Positions 1 to 8,176 of a DNA stretch of 20,858 bases are shown piece by piece (within the stretch, counting starts at the first letter, position 1; each line of letters begins with the position of its first letter). The notes below the pieces were generated by a model. It was not told the origin of the DNA, did no database searches, and saw nothing but the letters and a program-made list of their open reading frames with translations. The position numbers and the translations under genes are program-made. This DNA is from Flavipsychrobacter sp. GTDB taxonomy: Bacteria > Bacteroidota > Bacteroidia > Chitinophagales > Chitinophagaceae. The DNA is taken from assembly GCA_021156265.1 (NCBI GenBank), contig JAJNBR010000030.1, forward strand, positions 1 through 20,858, given 5' to 3'.

Positions 1-1
1 G

Positions 2-187
2 GTGGACGATACCTCTCCCGGCGGTAAGGTCAAGAAAGAACCAGAAGTAAAACTCTTTATTAAAAACGAGATGCAGGCTTTAGCCATGCGTTTCACGTCT
101 ATCGCGCAGTTGGCCATTCACGGGTCAGCGAACTTGCCCAGGCATTTTGTGCCAGATATTTTCACACCCCCGCCCAATTTCATATAA
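2..187 (+). CDS. C-terminal fragment of an unrecognised protein
   Basis: This is the only plus-strand frame open from the left edge to a stop (TAA at 185-187); the other two plus frames close within about 50 bases. The 61 visible residues start lysine- and glutamate-rich, contain a helical stretch around KNEMQALAMRF, and end in a proline-rich PDIFTPPPNFI. The GTG at position 2 need not be a start: the gene probably begins outside the window. I recognise no family. The 82 bases to the next gene hold no convincing terminator and no clear promoter box. Confidence 0.5.
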   Translation: MDDTSPGGKVKKEPEVKLFIKNEMQALAMRFTSIAQLAIHGSANLPRHFVPDIFTPPPNFI

Positions 188-269
188 CGCTTTTTTAGCC
201 TTGTCCTAAGGGACGAACGTATGCATGGCAGCTATGCCTATGCCTTAACCATTTTGAATAAGTCTTTAT

Positions 270-1934
270 ATGAATCAAAAATTGTCATTTTTCTCAAGTT
301 ATAAAAAAGACTTGCTTGCGGGTCTTATCGTATTTCTTATTGCCCTGCCCCTGTGTCTTGGTATTGCGCAGGCATCGGGAGCGCCACTGTTTGCAGGTAT
401 TGTTTCCGGTATTGTGGGCGGTCTTGTTATTGGCGCACTCAGCGGTTCTGCCCTGAGCGTAGTGGGCCCCGCTGCGGGTCTTACGGCCATCGTACTGGTG
501 GCTATCAATGACCTCGGCGCTTTCGATATATTTCTATGCGCGGTGATGGTTGCCGGGGCGGTTCAGTTAGTGCTGGGCTTCCTGAAGGCGGGTTCTATAG
601 CCAACTATTTTCCCAACAGCGTTATCGAAGGTATGCTGGCCGGTATCGGCCTGACCATTATTTTGAAACAAATACCGGAGGCGGTAGGTTATGAGCCGGC
701 CGGTAATGCTAACATGGCCGATGCTGAAGACGGCTTTCACTGGAGCGACATTACCGGTGCTTTCGACCATATCCAGCCAGGGGCGGCCATTATCGCGTTT
801 GTGGGGCTGGCTATCCTGGTATTGTGGACCACCAAACCGTTTCACAAGCTGAAGCTTGTGCCCAGCGGGCTGTTGGTAGTGGTCATCGGCGTTGTTATCA
901 ATGAGCTGTTGAAAATGAACGGTTCGGCAATGGCGCTCGACCAGACGCACCTGGTGAACTTACCTATTGCAAGCAATTTCAATGAATTCATAGGCCAGTT
1001 TCATATGCCTGACTTTTCAGGATTCACCAATCCTAAGGTATGGCAGACAGGCGCCATTATCGCCGTTGTTGCTTCAATAGAAACGTTGCTGTGTATAGAA
1101 GCTACGGATAAGCTCGACCCGCTAAAAAGGTTTACACCTACTAACCGTGAATTGAAAGCACAAGGTATCGGTAATATGGTGAGCGGTCTGCTGGGCGGTT
1201 TGCCTGTTACATCTGTTATCGTGCGTTCATCCGCAAATATTAATGCGGGAGCACGCACCAAGTTAGCTACCATGGTGCACGGTACCCTGCTGCTGATCTG
1301 TGTGGCAACGATACCGTTCGTTCTTAACCTGATACCGAAATCGGCCCTTGCGGCGATACTGATCTTTACCGGTTACAGGTTGTGTAACCCTGCCGTGTTC
1401 AAACACATGTGGAAGGAAGGCGGCATAACGCAGTTCGTTCCTTTTGTGGTGACTGCTCTTGCCGTAGTATCGCTTGACCTGCTGAAAGGTGTAGCGATAG
1501 GGATGTGTATCAGCATCTTCTACATACTGCGCCAAAATATGCGCATCGCGTATTATTTCCAGCGCAGCAGCTTCACCACGGGTGAGCTGATCAAATTGAA
1601 CCTGGCGCAGGAAGTGTCGTTCCTGAACAAGGCCAGCATCAAACAAACGCTGGAAAATTTACCAAAGGACAGCAGCGTGATCATAGATGCTACCAATGCG
1701 GAATACATCGATTTTGACGTGCTGGACCTGATACGTGATTTCTACGAAAACCAGGCGCCAACGAAGAATATCAAGATGTCGCTGGTCGGATTTAAGGATA
1801 CTTATAAAGTGTCTTCGGCGAACTCGGAAAAGCAACTCGTGTCCAACTTTGTAGAGTCGGGCGAAGTGCCTAAACGTACATCGGGCAGCTATCAAAACCT
1901 AATCAAACAACTTACAGAACAAAACGATCTCTAA
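270..1934 (+). CDS. SulP-family inorganic anion transporter with STAS domain (probable bicarbonate/anion importer)
   Basis: The protein has 554 residues, normal for SulP carriers. A hydrophobic multi-span transporter domain covers about residues 12-425, with the family-typical GLIVFLIALPLCLGIA segment at 18-33, SVVGPAAG at 63-70, ASIETLLCIEATD at 268-280 and NRELKAQGIGNMVSGLLGG at 292-310. A cytoplasmic STAS domain follows at about 440-545, with the core strand SVIIDATNAEYIDFDVLD at 469-486. SulP members carry sulfate, bicarbonate or other anions, and the substrate cannot be read from sequence alone. The beta-carbonic anhydrase gene 22 bases downstream suggests bicarbonate; this is an inference from context. 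ATG at 270 places the first residues MNQKLSFF just before the first helix. No strong ribosome-binding site is visible. Confidence 0.93.
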   Translation: MNQKLSFFSSYKKDLLAGLIVFLIALPLCLGIAQASGAPLFAGIVSGIVGGLVIGALSGSALSVVGPAAGLTAIVLVAINDLGAFDIFLCAVMVAGAVQLVLGFLKAGSIANYFPNSVIEGMLAGIGLTIILKQIPEAVGYEPAGNANMADAEDGFHWSDITGAFDHIQPGAAIIAFVGLAILVLWTTKPFHKLKLVPSGLLVVVIGVVINELLKMNGSAMALDQTHLVNLPIASNFNEFIGQFHMPDFSGFTNPKVWQTGAIIAVVASIETLLCIEATDKLDPLKRFTPTNRELKAQGIGNMVSGLLGGLPVTSVIVRSSANINAGARTKLATMVHGTLLLICVATIPFVLNLIPKSALAAILIFTGYRLCNPAVFKHMWKEGGITQFVPFVVTALAVVSLDLLKGVAIGMCISIFYILRQNMRIAYYFQRSSFTTGELIKLNLAQEVSFLNKASIKQTLENLPKDSSVIIDATNAEYIDFDVLDLIRDFYENQAPTKNIKMSLVGFKDTYKVSSANSEKQLVSNFVESGEVPKRTSGSYQNLIKQLTEQNDL

Positions 1935-1956
1935 TTACTAGTAAAACGAAAAACAA

Positions 1957-2637
1957 ATGGAAAGACAACACGAGCATAAGATATTACCGCCGGACGTAAC
2001 TCCTGCAGGAGCGCTAACGACCCTGAAAGCGGGCAACTTCCGCTTTGTCAACAACCTGAAGATGAACCGCGACCTGCTGGAGCAGATGAACGACACCAAA
2101 GACGGGCAGTGGCCATACGCAGCCATATTGAGCTGCATGGACTCGCGCACGTCAGCCGAGCTGATATTCGACCTGGGGCTGGGTGATATCTTCAGCATTC
2201 GTATAGCGGGCAACATTATTTCTGAGAACACCCTGGGCAGCCTTGAGTATGCTGCTGCTGTAGTGGGCTCCAGGCTGATCGTAGTGCTGGGACATACCAA
2301 CTGCGGTGCTGTAAAAGGTGCCTGCGACGATGTGAAACTGGGCCATATCACTAACCTGCTGGAGAAGATAAAGCCTGCCGTAGAGAAAGAAAACACAGTG
2401 AAATCGGACAGGAACGGGGATAATCAGCACTTCGTGAATGAGGTGGCCAGGATAAATGCGATAGAAAGTGCCCACCAGATAGTTGAAAAAAGCGATATCA
2501 TTCGTAACTTAGTAAATGACGGCAGGGTGGGTATAGTGCCCGCTATGTACGATGTGGCCACCGGCAAGGTGACGTTTTTTGAACAAGATGCTGTAATGAA
2601 GACAGACGCAAAAGCAAGTGCTTCTGTAGCCGAATAA
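1957..2637 (+). CDS. Beta-class carbonic anhydrase
   Basis: Interconverts CO2 and bicarbonate with a zinc centre. The 226-residue length fits beta-CAs. The zinc and catalytic-dyad residues are all present: C60, D62 and R64 in SCMDSR, then H113 and C116 in GHTNCG. The conserved RIAGNI follows at 82-87. There is no signal peptide, so the enzyme should be cytoplasmic. It lies 22 bases after the SulP transporter on the same strand and just before a strong terminator, so the two form a two-gene operon in which the enzyme would balance bicarbonate moved by the transporter. The coupling to transport is inferred from gene order. The last ~15 residues (after about 212) are a variable, alanine- and serine-rich tail. 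Confidence 0.95.
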   Translation: MERQHEHKILPPDVTPAGALTTLKAGNFRFVNNLKMNRDLLEQMNDTKDGQWPYAAILSCMDSRTSAELIFDLGLGDIFSIRIAGNIISENTLGSLEYAAAVVGSRLIVVLGHTNCGAVKGACDDVKLGHITNLLEKIKPAVEKENTVKSDRNGDNQHFVNEVARINAIESAHQIVEKSDIIRNLVNDGRVGIVPAMYDVATGKVTFFEQDAVMKTDAKASASVAE

Positions 2638-2688
2638 AGACGCTTCATTTAAGGCCGTGAGGTATTACCTATGTTTACTCACAGGCAA

Positions 2689-2721
2689 GGCGGGCCCAGT
2701 AGTGTGGCCCGTCTTTTTTTT
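2689..2721 (+). terminator. Rho-independent terminator of the SulP-carbonic anhydrase operon
   Basis: An 8-bp stem pairs GGCGGGCC (2689-2696) with GGCCCGTC (2706-2713), with one G-U pair and a 9-base loop. A run of eight T follows at 2714-2721. It lies 51 bases after the carbonic anhydrase stop codon and before pfkA, so pfkA is probably transcribed separately. Confidence 0.9.
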
Positions 2722-2759
2722 GTGCTGGCAGGGAATTTGTTAATCGGTAATTTTCAGCT

Positions 2760-3743
2760 ATGAACAATACCATTCGTAAGATCGGGATCATGACATCGGG
2801 TGGCGATAGCCCGGGAATGAACGCTGCAGTACGCGCCGTTGTGCGTACTGCCATTTACAACGGAATAGATGTGTACGGTATTCGCCGGGGCTACCAGGGA
2901 ATGATAGAAGGAGATATTTACAAGATGGCTACCACTGATGTTGCCAACATCATACAGCGTGGTGGCACCATCCTGAAAAGCGCGCGGAGTAAAGAGTTTA
3001 TGACCGACGAGGGTATGCAGAAAGCATACGACCAGTTGACAAAACATGGTATTGAGGCGTTGGTGCTGATAGGCGGTGATGGTACATTCCGGGGTGCGGT
3101 AAAGTTTTTTGAGAAGTTTACGATACCGGCGGTGGGATTGCCCGGTACTATTGATAAAGATCTTGCAGGTACGGATTACACTATTGGTTTTGATACCGCG
3201 GTGAACACCGCTGTGGAGGCTATTGATAAGATAAGAGACACCGCCGAGGCGCACGACCGCCTGTTTCTGGTAGAAGTAATGGGACGGGATGCTGGTTACA
3301 TCGCACTGAATAGTGGTATTGCTTGTGGCGCCGAGGATATATTGCTGCCCGAGACAGTGACGGATATCGAGGCTGTGCTGGAAAGGATAGACTATGATGA
3401 GCGTAGAAAGAAAACGGTTCACATACTGGTTGTAGCCGAGGGCGATGACTTCGGCGGATCGCAGGAGATATACAAACGGATAACGGAACGCTTTCCGCAT
3501 ATGGATGTGCGTAGTACTATCTTAGGACATATACAACGTGGAGGCTCACCCAGCTATGCCGATCGTGTACTGGCCAGCCGTTTGGGCTATGCAGCAGTGC
3601 TCGCCCTGCGCGACGACCGCACACAATGCATGCTGGGCATCGTAAACGATGAAGTGGTGTTCACTCCGTTTACACAGGCGATAAAAACCAACAATACCCT
3701 GCGTGCGGATATGGTTGAGATGATACACGTGTTGTCGGCTTAG
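2760..3743 (+). CDS. pfkA: ATP-dependent 6-phosphofructokinase
   Basis: Phosphorylates fructose 6-phosphate to fructose 1,6-bisphosphate in glycolysis, in the cytoplasm. At 327 residues it has the short bacterial PfkA length. Landmarks are TSGGDSPGMNAAVRA (12-26), GIRRGYQGMI (40-49), IGGDGTFRGA (104-113), LPGTIDKDLAGTDYTIGFDT (127-146) with the expected catalytic Asp at 132, EVMGRDAGY (172-180) and GHIQRGGSPSYADR (256-269). Glycine in GGDG and in PGTID indicates ATP rather than pyrophosphate as phosphoryl donor, following the known family rule. The usual TIDND is TIDKD here (Lys at 133). The gene stands alone after a terminator, and its stop is 3 bases from the stop of the convergent downstream gene. 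The ribosome-binding site is weak. Confidence 0.97.
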   Translation: MNNTIRKIGIMTSGGDSPGMNAAVRAVVRTAIYNGIDVYGIRRGYQGMIEGDIYKMATTDVANIIQRGGTILKSARSKEFMTDEGMQKAYDQLTKHGIEALVLIGGDGTFRGAVKFFEKFTIPAVGLPGTIDKDLAGTDYTIGFDTAVNTAVEAIDKIRDTAEAHDRLFLVEVMGRDAGYIALNSGIACGAEDILLPETVTDIEAVLERIDYDERRKKTVHILVVAEGDDFGGSQEIYKRITERFPHMDVRSTILGHIQRGGSPSYADRVLASRLGYAAVLALRDDRTQCMLGIVNDEVVFTPFTQAIKTNNTLRADMVEMIHVLSA

Positions 3744-3746
3744 TGC

Positions 3747-4346
3747 TCAGAATGCATATTGCAATCCGGCCGATAAGGGGAAGTAAAAGATCTTCGGCCG
3801 GTTTCTGCCAATGCTGGCAAAGCGGCCCGCGGCTTCGATATTAAAGCCCAGCCTGCTGCCGGCATTTATACTCAGCCCAGTGTGAACACCGACAGACGCA
3901 CCGGAAGTTGTTTCGTTTCGTTTAACAACCGTATACAGGTCATGCGTTTCCATAAACGTTGTCCGGCCGATCATATAGCCGATATTTCCTCCAAAATACC
4001 AGCTGCCGAATTTCAGCGGCGTGCGTGAATTGACGGAGAGGTTGGGCATGATAAAAGTGCGCGCGTATTGTTCCGTATACGCAATGACTTCCAGTTTTTT
4101 TGTGAACGAATCGATGAATTGCACGGTTGTATTGGCATCGAGCGAACCGATGTCGAGGCAAAATCCCAGTTCAACATCATTCAGAGGTTTGTACAGGCGT
4201 ACCGAACCATAAGATTTTACGGCGGTTGCAGTGGCTGGTTTGGGAGCGGTGTTATACAATACACCTCCTTGTATACCAGCAGTCAGGCTTTGCGCAACCG
4301 CGCAAAAAGGCATTATAAAGAAAGCCAACCAGGCGACCAATTTCAT
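3747..4346 (-). CDS. Small outer-membrane beta-barrel-like protein, unknown function
   Basis: The 199-residue protein starts with a clear signal peptide, MKLVAWLAFFIMPFCAVAQ, with likely cleavage after the AVA/AQ region. The rest alternates polar and hydrophobic residues in strand-like fashion (LRFGSWYFGGNIGY-type stretches) and ends in LQYAF; a C-terminal phenylalanine is a common barrel-protein signature. I chose the ATG at 4346 because the extra 11 residues of the longer frame would precede the signal peptide. The 92-base gap to the upstream exonuclease gene holds a promoter-like box (see 4367-4374). It resembles the many uncharacterised porin-like or surface proteins of Bacteroidota; no specific function can be assigned. 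Confidence 0.75.
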   Translation of the reverse strand: MKLVAWLAFFIMPFCAVAQSLTAGIQGGVLYNTAPKPATATAVKSYGSVRLYKPLNDVELGFCLDIGSLDANTTVQFIDSFTKKLEVIAYTEQYARTFIMPNLSVNSRTPLKFGSWYFGGNIGYMIGRTTFMETHDLYTVVKRNETTSGASVGVHTGLSINAGSRLGFNIEAAGRFASIGRNRPKIFYFPLSAGLQYAF

Positions 4347-4366
4347 CTTAAAAGCTTTGTCCGGAA

Positions 4367-4374
4367 CAAAAATA
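4367..4374 (-). promoter_or_regulatory. Putative -7 promoter box (TAnnTTTG) for the outer-membrane-like gene
   Basis: On the minus strand the bases read TATTTTTG, a full match to the Bacteroidota -7 element TAnnTTTG, 20 bases before the chosen ATG at 4346. No clear -33 TTG element is placed at the usual distance, so this rests on one box in AT-rich DNA. Confidence 0.35.
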
Positions 4375-4438
4375 CTCAATTGCTCAGAAAGTGCTAATGC
4401 GGCAAGTAATCAGAGTGTCATTAGATAGCTAAAAAAAA

Positions 4439-5812
4439 TTAGCCGAAGGTGTAACATTTTTCGGGGTAGGCAGCTGCGTGTTTCAATATCAGGTTGCGGA
4501 TATAGTCATTGTCCTGGTATGGCTCGAGTTTTTCCTGTAACAATTCAATATCGTTTAGTTGCAGGCCGGTGTTGATATAGCCCATGCCGTAGAAGTTGCC
4601 TTTCTTCACCAGTATGCAGCTTTGCTCGTCGTCATCAATGCCTTTGTCAATAAAGGCAAAGCTGGGCAGGTGTTTAGCTATCCATGCCATGGCTTCGTCG
4701 GCGTTCCTGTTGTAATGAGCCGGGTCATTGTGCACCTCGCAGTCCCATTTGGTATTAGCGCTTATATCGCCGTTGCCGCAGTCGGCCACCTTGGCCAGGT
4801 TGCACAGGCGCGGGCAAAGATCAAATTCAGCTATCAGCTCGCGCAGCCAGTTGTGTCCCTCGATGAGGGTATTGAAAGTGTACAGCGGTTTGTAATACTG
4901 TTTGTTCTTCTCGATAGCAAAACGCTTGAAGCCAGAGCGGTCTTCGTATACGAACAGGCCAAACTGCGGCAGGTAGCCACGCTGGCTGCGGTTGTACCTC
5001 GGCCATAGCCTGCGTATCTCCGTGCTTTCCAGTATATGCGCCATCAGTTCGGTAGCGCATTCTTTATAACTGATGCGGTGTATCTCGCGCAGGAAATCCT
5101 GTTTTTGCTTGCCGGCTTTGTTGTTGGAAAAGTGACTTTTTACACGCTTGAATATGTTGTTGGCCTTGCCCACATAAATAGGCTTGCCTACTTCATTGTA
5201 GAAATAATAAACGCCCGCGCCGCGTGGCAAGTTGTCCAGCTGCTCCACCGGCAGGTGTGGCGGCAGGTATTGCTCGCGATTGCGGCCTTTCAGCATTTGC
5301 GGTATTACGCCGGCAGCGTCGTTGGCTACCAGCATGGTGAACAGGTTGGCGGTGGCGATGGTATCACCCCCGGCGCGGTGGTGGTTTGTCATTCCAATAC
5401 CTAATTCGCGGCATAGCTTACCGAGGCTATAACTCTTTTTCCCGGGCAGTATCTTCCTCGACAGGCGAACGGTGCACAGCTTTTTTTCTTCCAGCTTATA
5501 CCCTGCGTCCTGCAAATGGTGCTTGACGAACGAATAATCGAAGTTGACGTTATGGGCTACAAATACCTTATCCTGCAGCAGGTCGTGTACCTGCCCCGCT
5601 ACTTCATGGAATGACGGTGCGTTCTGCACCATGTCGTTGGTGATGCCCGTAAGTGACTGTATAAAGTAAGGTATTGACTGGTGCGGGTTGACCAGCGTTT
5701 CGTAAAAGTTGATGACCTTTTCACCGTCGTGTACGGCAATGGCTATCTCCGTAATGCCGTTACCCGAAGCATAACTCCCCGTTGTTTCAATATCCACTAT
5801 CGCGTACAGCAT
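4439..5812 (-). CDS. DEDDh (DnaQ-like) 3'-5' exonuclease fused to UvrC-type GIY-YIG nuclease
   Basis: The 457-residue protein has two nuclease domains. The N-terminal ~165 residues form a DnaQ-like exonuclease: AIVDIETTG (D7, E9), AHNVNFDYSF (D92) and HHRAGGD (H145, D150) give the full DEDDh set. A GIY-YIG domain follows at about 195-275, with GVYYFYN, PIYVGKANNIFKRV (R223) and ESTEIRRLWPRYN (catalytic Glu about 265), as in UvrC and Cho. The remaining ~180 residues contain cysteines (LCPRLCNLAKVADC) and have no domain I can name. Such fusions are annotated as DNA polymerase III epsilon-like/excinuclease-like proteins and are thought to act in DNA repair; the substrate is unknown. The longer frame starts at TTG 5827; I prefer ATG 5812 because it has an AGGGAT ribosome-binding sequence just upstream and directly precedes the first strand. 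Confidence 0.9.
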   Translation of the reverse strand: MLYAIVDIETTGSYASGNGITEIAIAVHDGEKVINFYETLVNPHQSIPYFIQSLTGITNDMVQNAPSFHEVAGQVHDLLQDKVFVAHNVNFDYSFVKHHLQDAGYKLEEKKLCTVRLSRKILPGKKSYSLGKLCRELGIGMTNHHRAGGDTIATANLFTMLVANDAAGVIPQMLKGRNREQYLPPHLPVEQLDNLPRGAGVYYFYNEVGKPIYVGKANNIFKRVKSHFSNNKAGKQKQDFLREIHRISYKECATELMAHILESTEIRRLWPRYNRSQRGYLPQFGLFVYEDRSGFKRFAIEKNKQYYKPLYTFNTLIEGHNWLRELIAEFDLCPRLCNLAKVADCGNGDISANTKWDCEVHNDPAHYNRNADEAMAWIAKHLPSFAFIDKGIDDDEQSCILVKKGNFYGMGYINTGLQLNDIELLQEKLEPYQDNDYIRNLILKHAAAYPEKCYTFG

Positions 5813-5824
5813 ATCCCTAAAGTA

Positions 5825-5832
5825 CAAAGTTA
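5825..5832 (-). promoter_or_regulatory. Putative -7 promoter box for the exonuclease/GIY-YIG gene
   Basis: Minus-strand TAACTTTG matches TAnnTTTG exactly. It sits between the terminator of the upstream receptor gene and the ATG at 5812, implying a very short leader. No good -33 element is visible. Confidence 0.4.
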
Positions 5833-5865
5833 CGGGGCTTATTTCAAGCTCAGCGACCGACGCAT

Positions 5866-5894
5866 AAAAAAAGGCCGGATCGCCCGGCCTTTTT
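5866..5894 (-). terminator. Terminator after the TonB-dependent receptor (bidirectional shape)
   Basis: A perfect 7-bp stem, AGGCCGG (5872-5878) with CCGGCCT (5884-5890), encloses a 5-base loop. Runs of A on the left and T on the right extend the pairing and give a T-tract in both directions. The receptor gene, transcribed leftward, ends at 5914, so the minus-strand reading is the relevant one; nothing arrives from the left on the plus strand. Confidence 0.88.
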
Positions 5895-5913
5895 CGTTCA
5901 TATAGAATTTTAA

Positions 5914-8118
5914 TTAAAAGCTTCCCCGCAGGGTGACCACTAAATTGCGGCCCGGTGCGCTGATGCCGGATGCGAACTGGCGGTAGTTATAATCCAGGAT
6001 ATTTTCCAGGGCTACCTCGGCGCTTACGCGACGGTGTATTTTGTAGCCTGCACGCAGGTTGAGCGTGTACCAGCCGGGCATGCCCATTGGTGTAGCATAA
6101 GTAAGATTGTCCTCTCCTGAAGCGCTGTAATCTTTCAGTCGCTTCATTCCGTTGTACAGGGCAAATACTTCACCCGTGAACTTCTTCTCGCGATAGATGA
6201 TACTTGTTTTACCAAACACCGGTGGTATATGGTCGAGCGGGGTTTGCGTGTCAGCAGCATCGAAATACCTCCCATAAGTAAAGTTGATGGTGCTGTACAA
6301 AGTAACGCGCGGCACCAGGTTGGCTGTAATGGCTGCGTTAAAACCGTAGAGATAGGCACGGGCCTTATTCTGGCTGGCAAACACTGCGGTCGTCTCGCCG
6401 TCGTACGTTACGCTGTCCTGGCCATTGAGCGTGAAGTTATCTGTAACAATGGCGTTGCGGAACCAGGTATAAAAGCCGCTGGCTTCCAGTTTCAGTGTAT
6501 TGTCAACAACATAGCTAACACCGAGATCAGCGTTATAAGTGTATTCCGGTTTCAGATCGGGATTAGGTACAATGAGGTTAGTACCGCCTGCAGACTCGAA
6601 CACTTTTACTATGTCGTCTACGTTTGGTGCGCGGAAGCCTGTAGATCCATTAGCGGTGAAGCGCCATCTTTCCGCAGGCATATATACCAGGCCCAGGTTG
6701 CCGCTCCATGCCAGGTTGCTTTGCTCTGCACTGCTGAAGGGGAAGGGGAAGAAAGTTTTGTCTTCGAACCTGCTCTCCAGGTTGGTATAGTTCAGGCGCA
6801 TGCCATCGTTCAGCACCAGCTTGTCGGAGATGATCTTGTAGATGTGCTGACCGTATATAGCTGTATAGAACATATTGCTGCCGCCATCGGGGTAGCGCGT
6901 ATCGAGCGGTGTGCTTTCATTTGTTTTAACGTCGTTGATATGAGCAGTCGACTTTACTTTATTGTATTGCCCATCTGTACCCAGTGTCAGTTCATGCTTG
7001 CTCATTTCCTTACGGAAGTCGGCATTATAACCGATCACATCCAGGTCTTCGATACGCGCCTGCAGCTCTTTTGATTTAAAAGAACGCTGGTAGCGGCTCT
7101 CCTGTATACGCTGGTAGTTAGCACCGGCTTTGATCTCATCAAAGAATCCAAGCTGCTCTTGTGCGTGAAACTGGTAAGCGCCCATCATCCTGAGCTGCGG
7201 ACCGTAGTACCATTCGGCATAACGCAGCCTGCCATTGCGCATGTCGGTCAGCCTGTCGTAACGTGGAATGTCGGAGCTGTTGGAATATTGCAGGTTGAGC
7301 GTGTGCGACACGCGACGGCTGGGGCGGAACAATATCTTCTCCATCACATCCACCTGGTTGTAGCCGCTAAACTTTTGGATATTGTTATCGTCGTTCGCAA
7401 CAATATGATCGACGCCATCAATAGTAGTAACAAAACTATCGCGCAAGCCAAGACCACCGTAGAACGGGTTGCGGAATGTGCCCTGCCTCAGGTCATCAAA
7501 ATCGCTGTAGGTAACTGAGGTTAGGAAAGCGATCTTTTTAAATCCGAGGTTCAGGTCAACATGTCCTGTCTTTTCGTGGTTAGCAGTGCTGTAACGGGTC
7601 ATCGCATTACCACTCACCAGCGTTTTACTGTTGCCGGATATCACCGGGTTTTTCGTGTTGAACACGATGACACCGCCGAGGGCATCGCTGCCGTACAGCG
7701 TAGACGCCGGGCCATAAAGGATCTCGGTGCTTTGCAACAGGTTGTTATCGACGGTGATGACATTCTGCAGGTGGCCCGCCCGGTAGATGGCATTATTCAT
7801 ACGCACACCGTCCACCACCATCAGTACCCTGCTGGCTTCAAAGCCACGTATTACCGCACTACCGCCGCCCATCTGGCTGCGCTGAACGAATATGTTTCCC
7901 GTTTGTTCCAATAGGTTGGCAGTGGTTTGAGGCATTACCCATTCCGTTTCCTGCTTTGTGATGAGTTGAAGGGGTTGGGCAATATTCTTTTTGTTCTCGT
8001 TGAACTTATTTGCAGATATGACCACCTGGTTCATCTGTATAGCATGTATGCTGTCTGTTTGCGCGTGGGCAGCTGCGCAAAGACCCATCACACCTATTAG
8101 TGTAAATAGATTTTTCAT
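5914..8118 (-). CDS. TonB-dependent outer membrane receptor (haem/haemoglobin-receptor-like)
   Basis: The 734-residue protein imports a ligand across the outer membrane using TonB energy. Residues 1-19 are a signal peptide (LCAAAHA before QTD). A plug domain follows without the carboxypeptidase-regulatory-like domain of SusC proteins: VVISANKF near 32-39, then RGFEASRVLMVVDGVRMNNA, EILYGPASTLYGSDALGGVI. The barrel contains FRAP at 495-498 followed by NPDLKPE, the arrangement used in haem and haemoglobin receptors, and PLDHIPPVFG near the C-terminus. It ends in LRGSF with the terminal Phe typical of barrels. There is no histidine between FRAP and NPDL, where haem receptors often have one, so the substrate stays open; another metal chelate or vitamin is possible. 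It lies 58 bases after the small unknown gene and is the last gene of the cluster. Confidence 0.93.
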   Translation of the reverse strand: MKNLFTLIGVMGLCAAAHAQTDSIHAIQMNQVVISANKFNENKKNIAQPLQLITKQETEWVMPQTTANLLEQTGNIFVQRSQMGGGSAVIRGFEASRVLMVVDGVRMNNAIYRAGHLQNVITVDNNLLQSTEILYGPASTLYGSDALGGVIVFNTKNPVISGNSKTLVSGNAMTRYSTANHEKTGHVDLNLGFKKIAFLTSVTYSDFDDLRQGTFRNPFYGGLGLRDSFVTTIDGVDHIVANDDNNIQKFSGYNQVDVMEKILFRPSRRVSHTLNLQYSNSSDIPRYDRLTDMRNGRLRYAEWYYGPQLRMMGAYQFHAQEQLGFFDEIKAGANYQRIQESRYQRSFKSKELQARIEDLDVIGYNADFRKEMSKHELTLGTDGQYNKVKSTAHINDVKTNESTPLDTRYPDGGSNMFYTAIYGQHIYKIISDKLVLNDGMRLNYTNLESRFEDKTFFPFPFSSAEQSNLAWSGNLGLVYMPAERWRFTANGSTGFRAPNVDDIVKVFESAGGTNLIVPNPDLKPEYTYNADLGVSYVVDNTLKLEASGFYTWFRNAIVTDNFTLNGQDSVTYDGETTAVFASQNKARAYLYGFNAAITANLVPRVTLYSTINFTYGRYFDAADTQTPLDHIPPVFGKTSIIYREKKFTGEVFALYNGMKRLKDYSASGEDNLTYATPMGMPGWYTLNLRAGYKIHRRVSAEVALENILDYNYRQFASGISAPGRNLVVTLRGSF

Positions 8119-8176
8119 TTGAGTGTTGTGTATTTAGAAACAATAAAAGGGTCGCGGGGTATCGCGAAAGGATCAT

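Noticed and set aside
188..269. Short imperfect palindrome around GTCCTAAGGGAC as a terminator
   Set aside because: The stem is only about four pairs and no T-run follows; the T-run lies before it.
2754..3500. Minus-strand open frame opposite pfkA (248 codons)
   Set aside because: pfkA is unmistakable on the plus strand; the antisense product is low-complexity and lacks a family resemblance.
6229..7074. Plus-strand open frame opposite the TonB receptor (281 codons)
   Set aside because: The minus strand encodes a complete receptor; the plus frame shows no motif or start signal.
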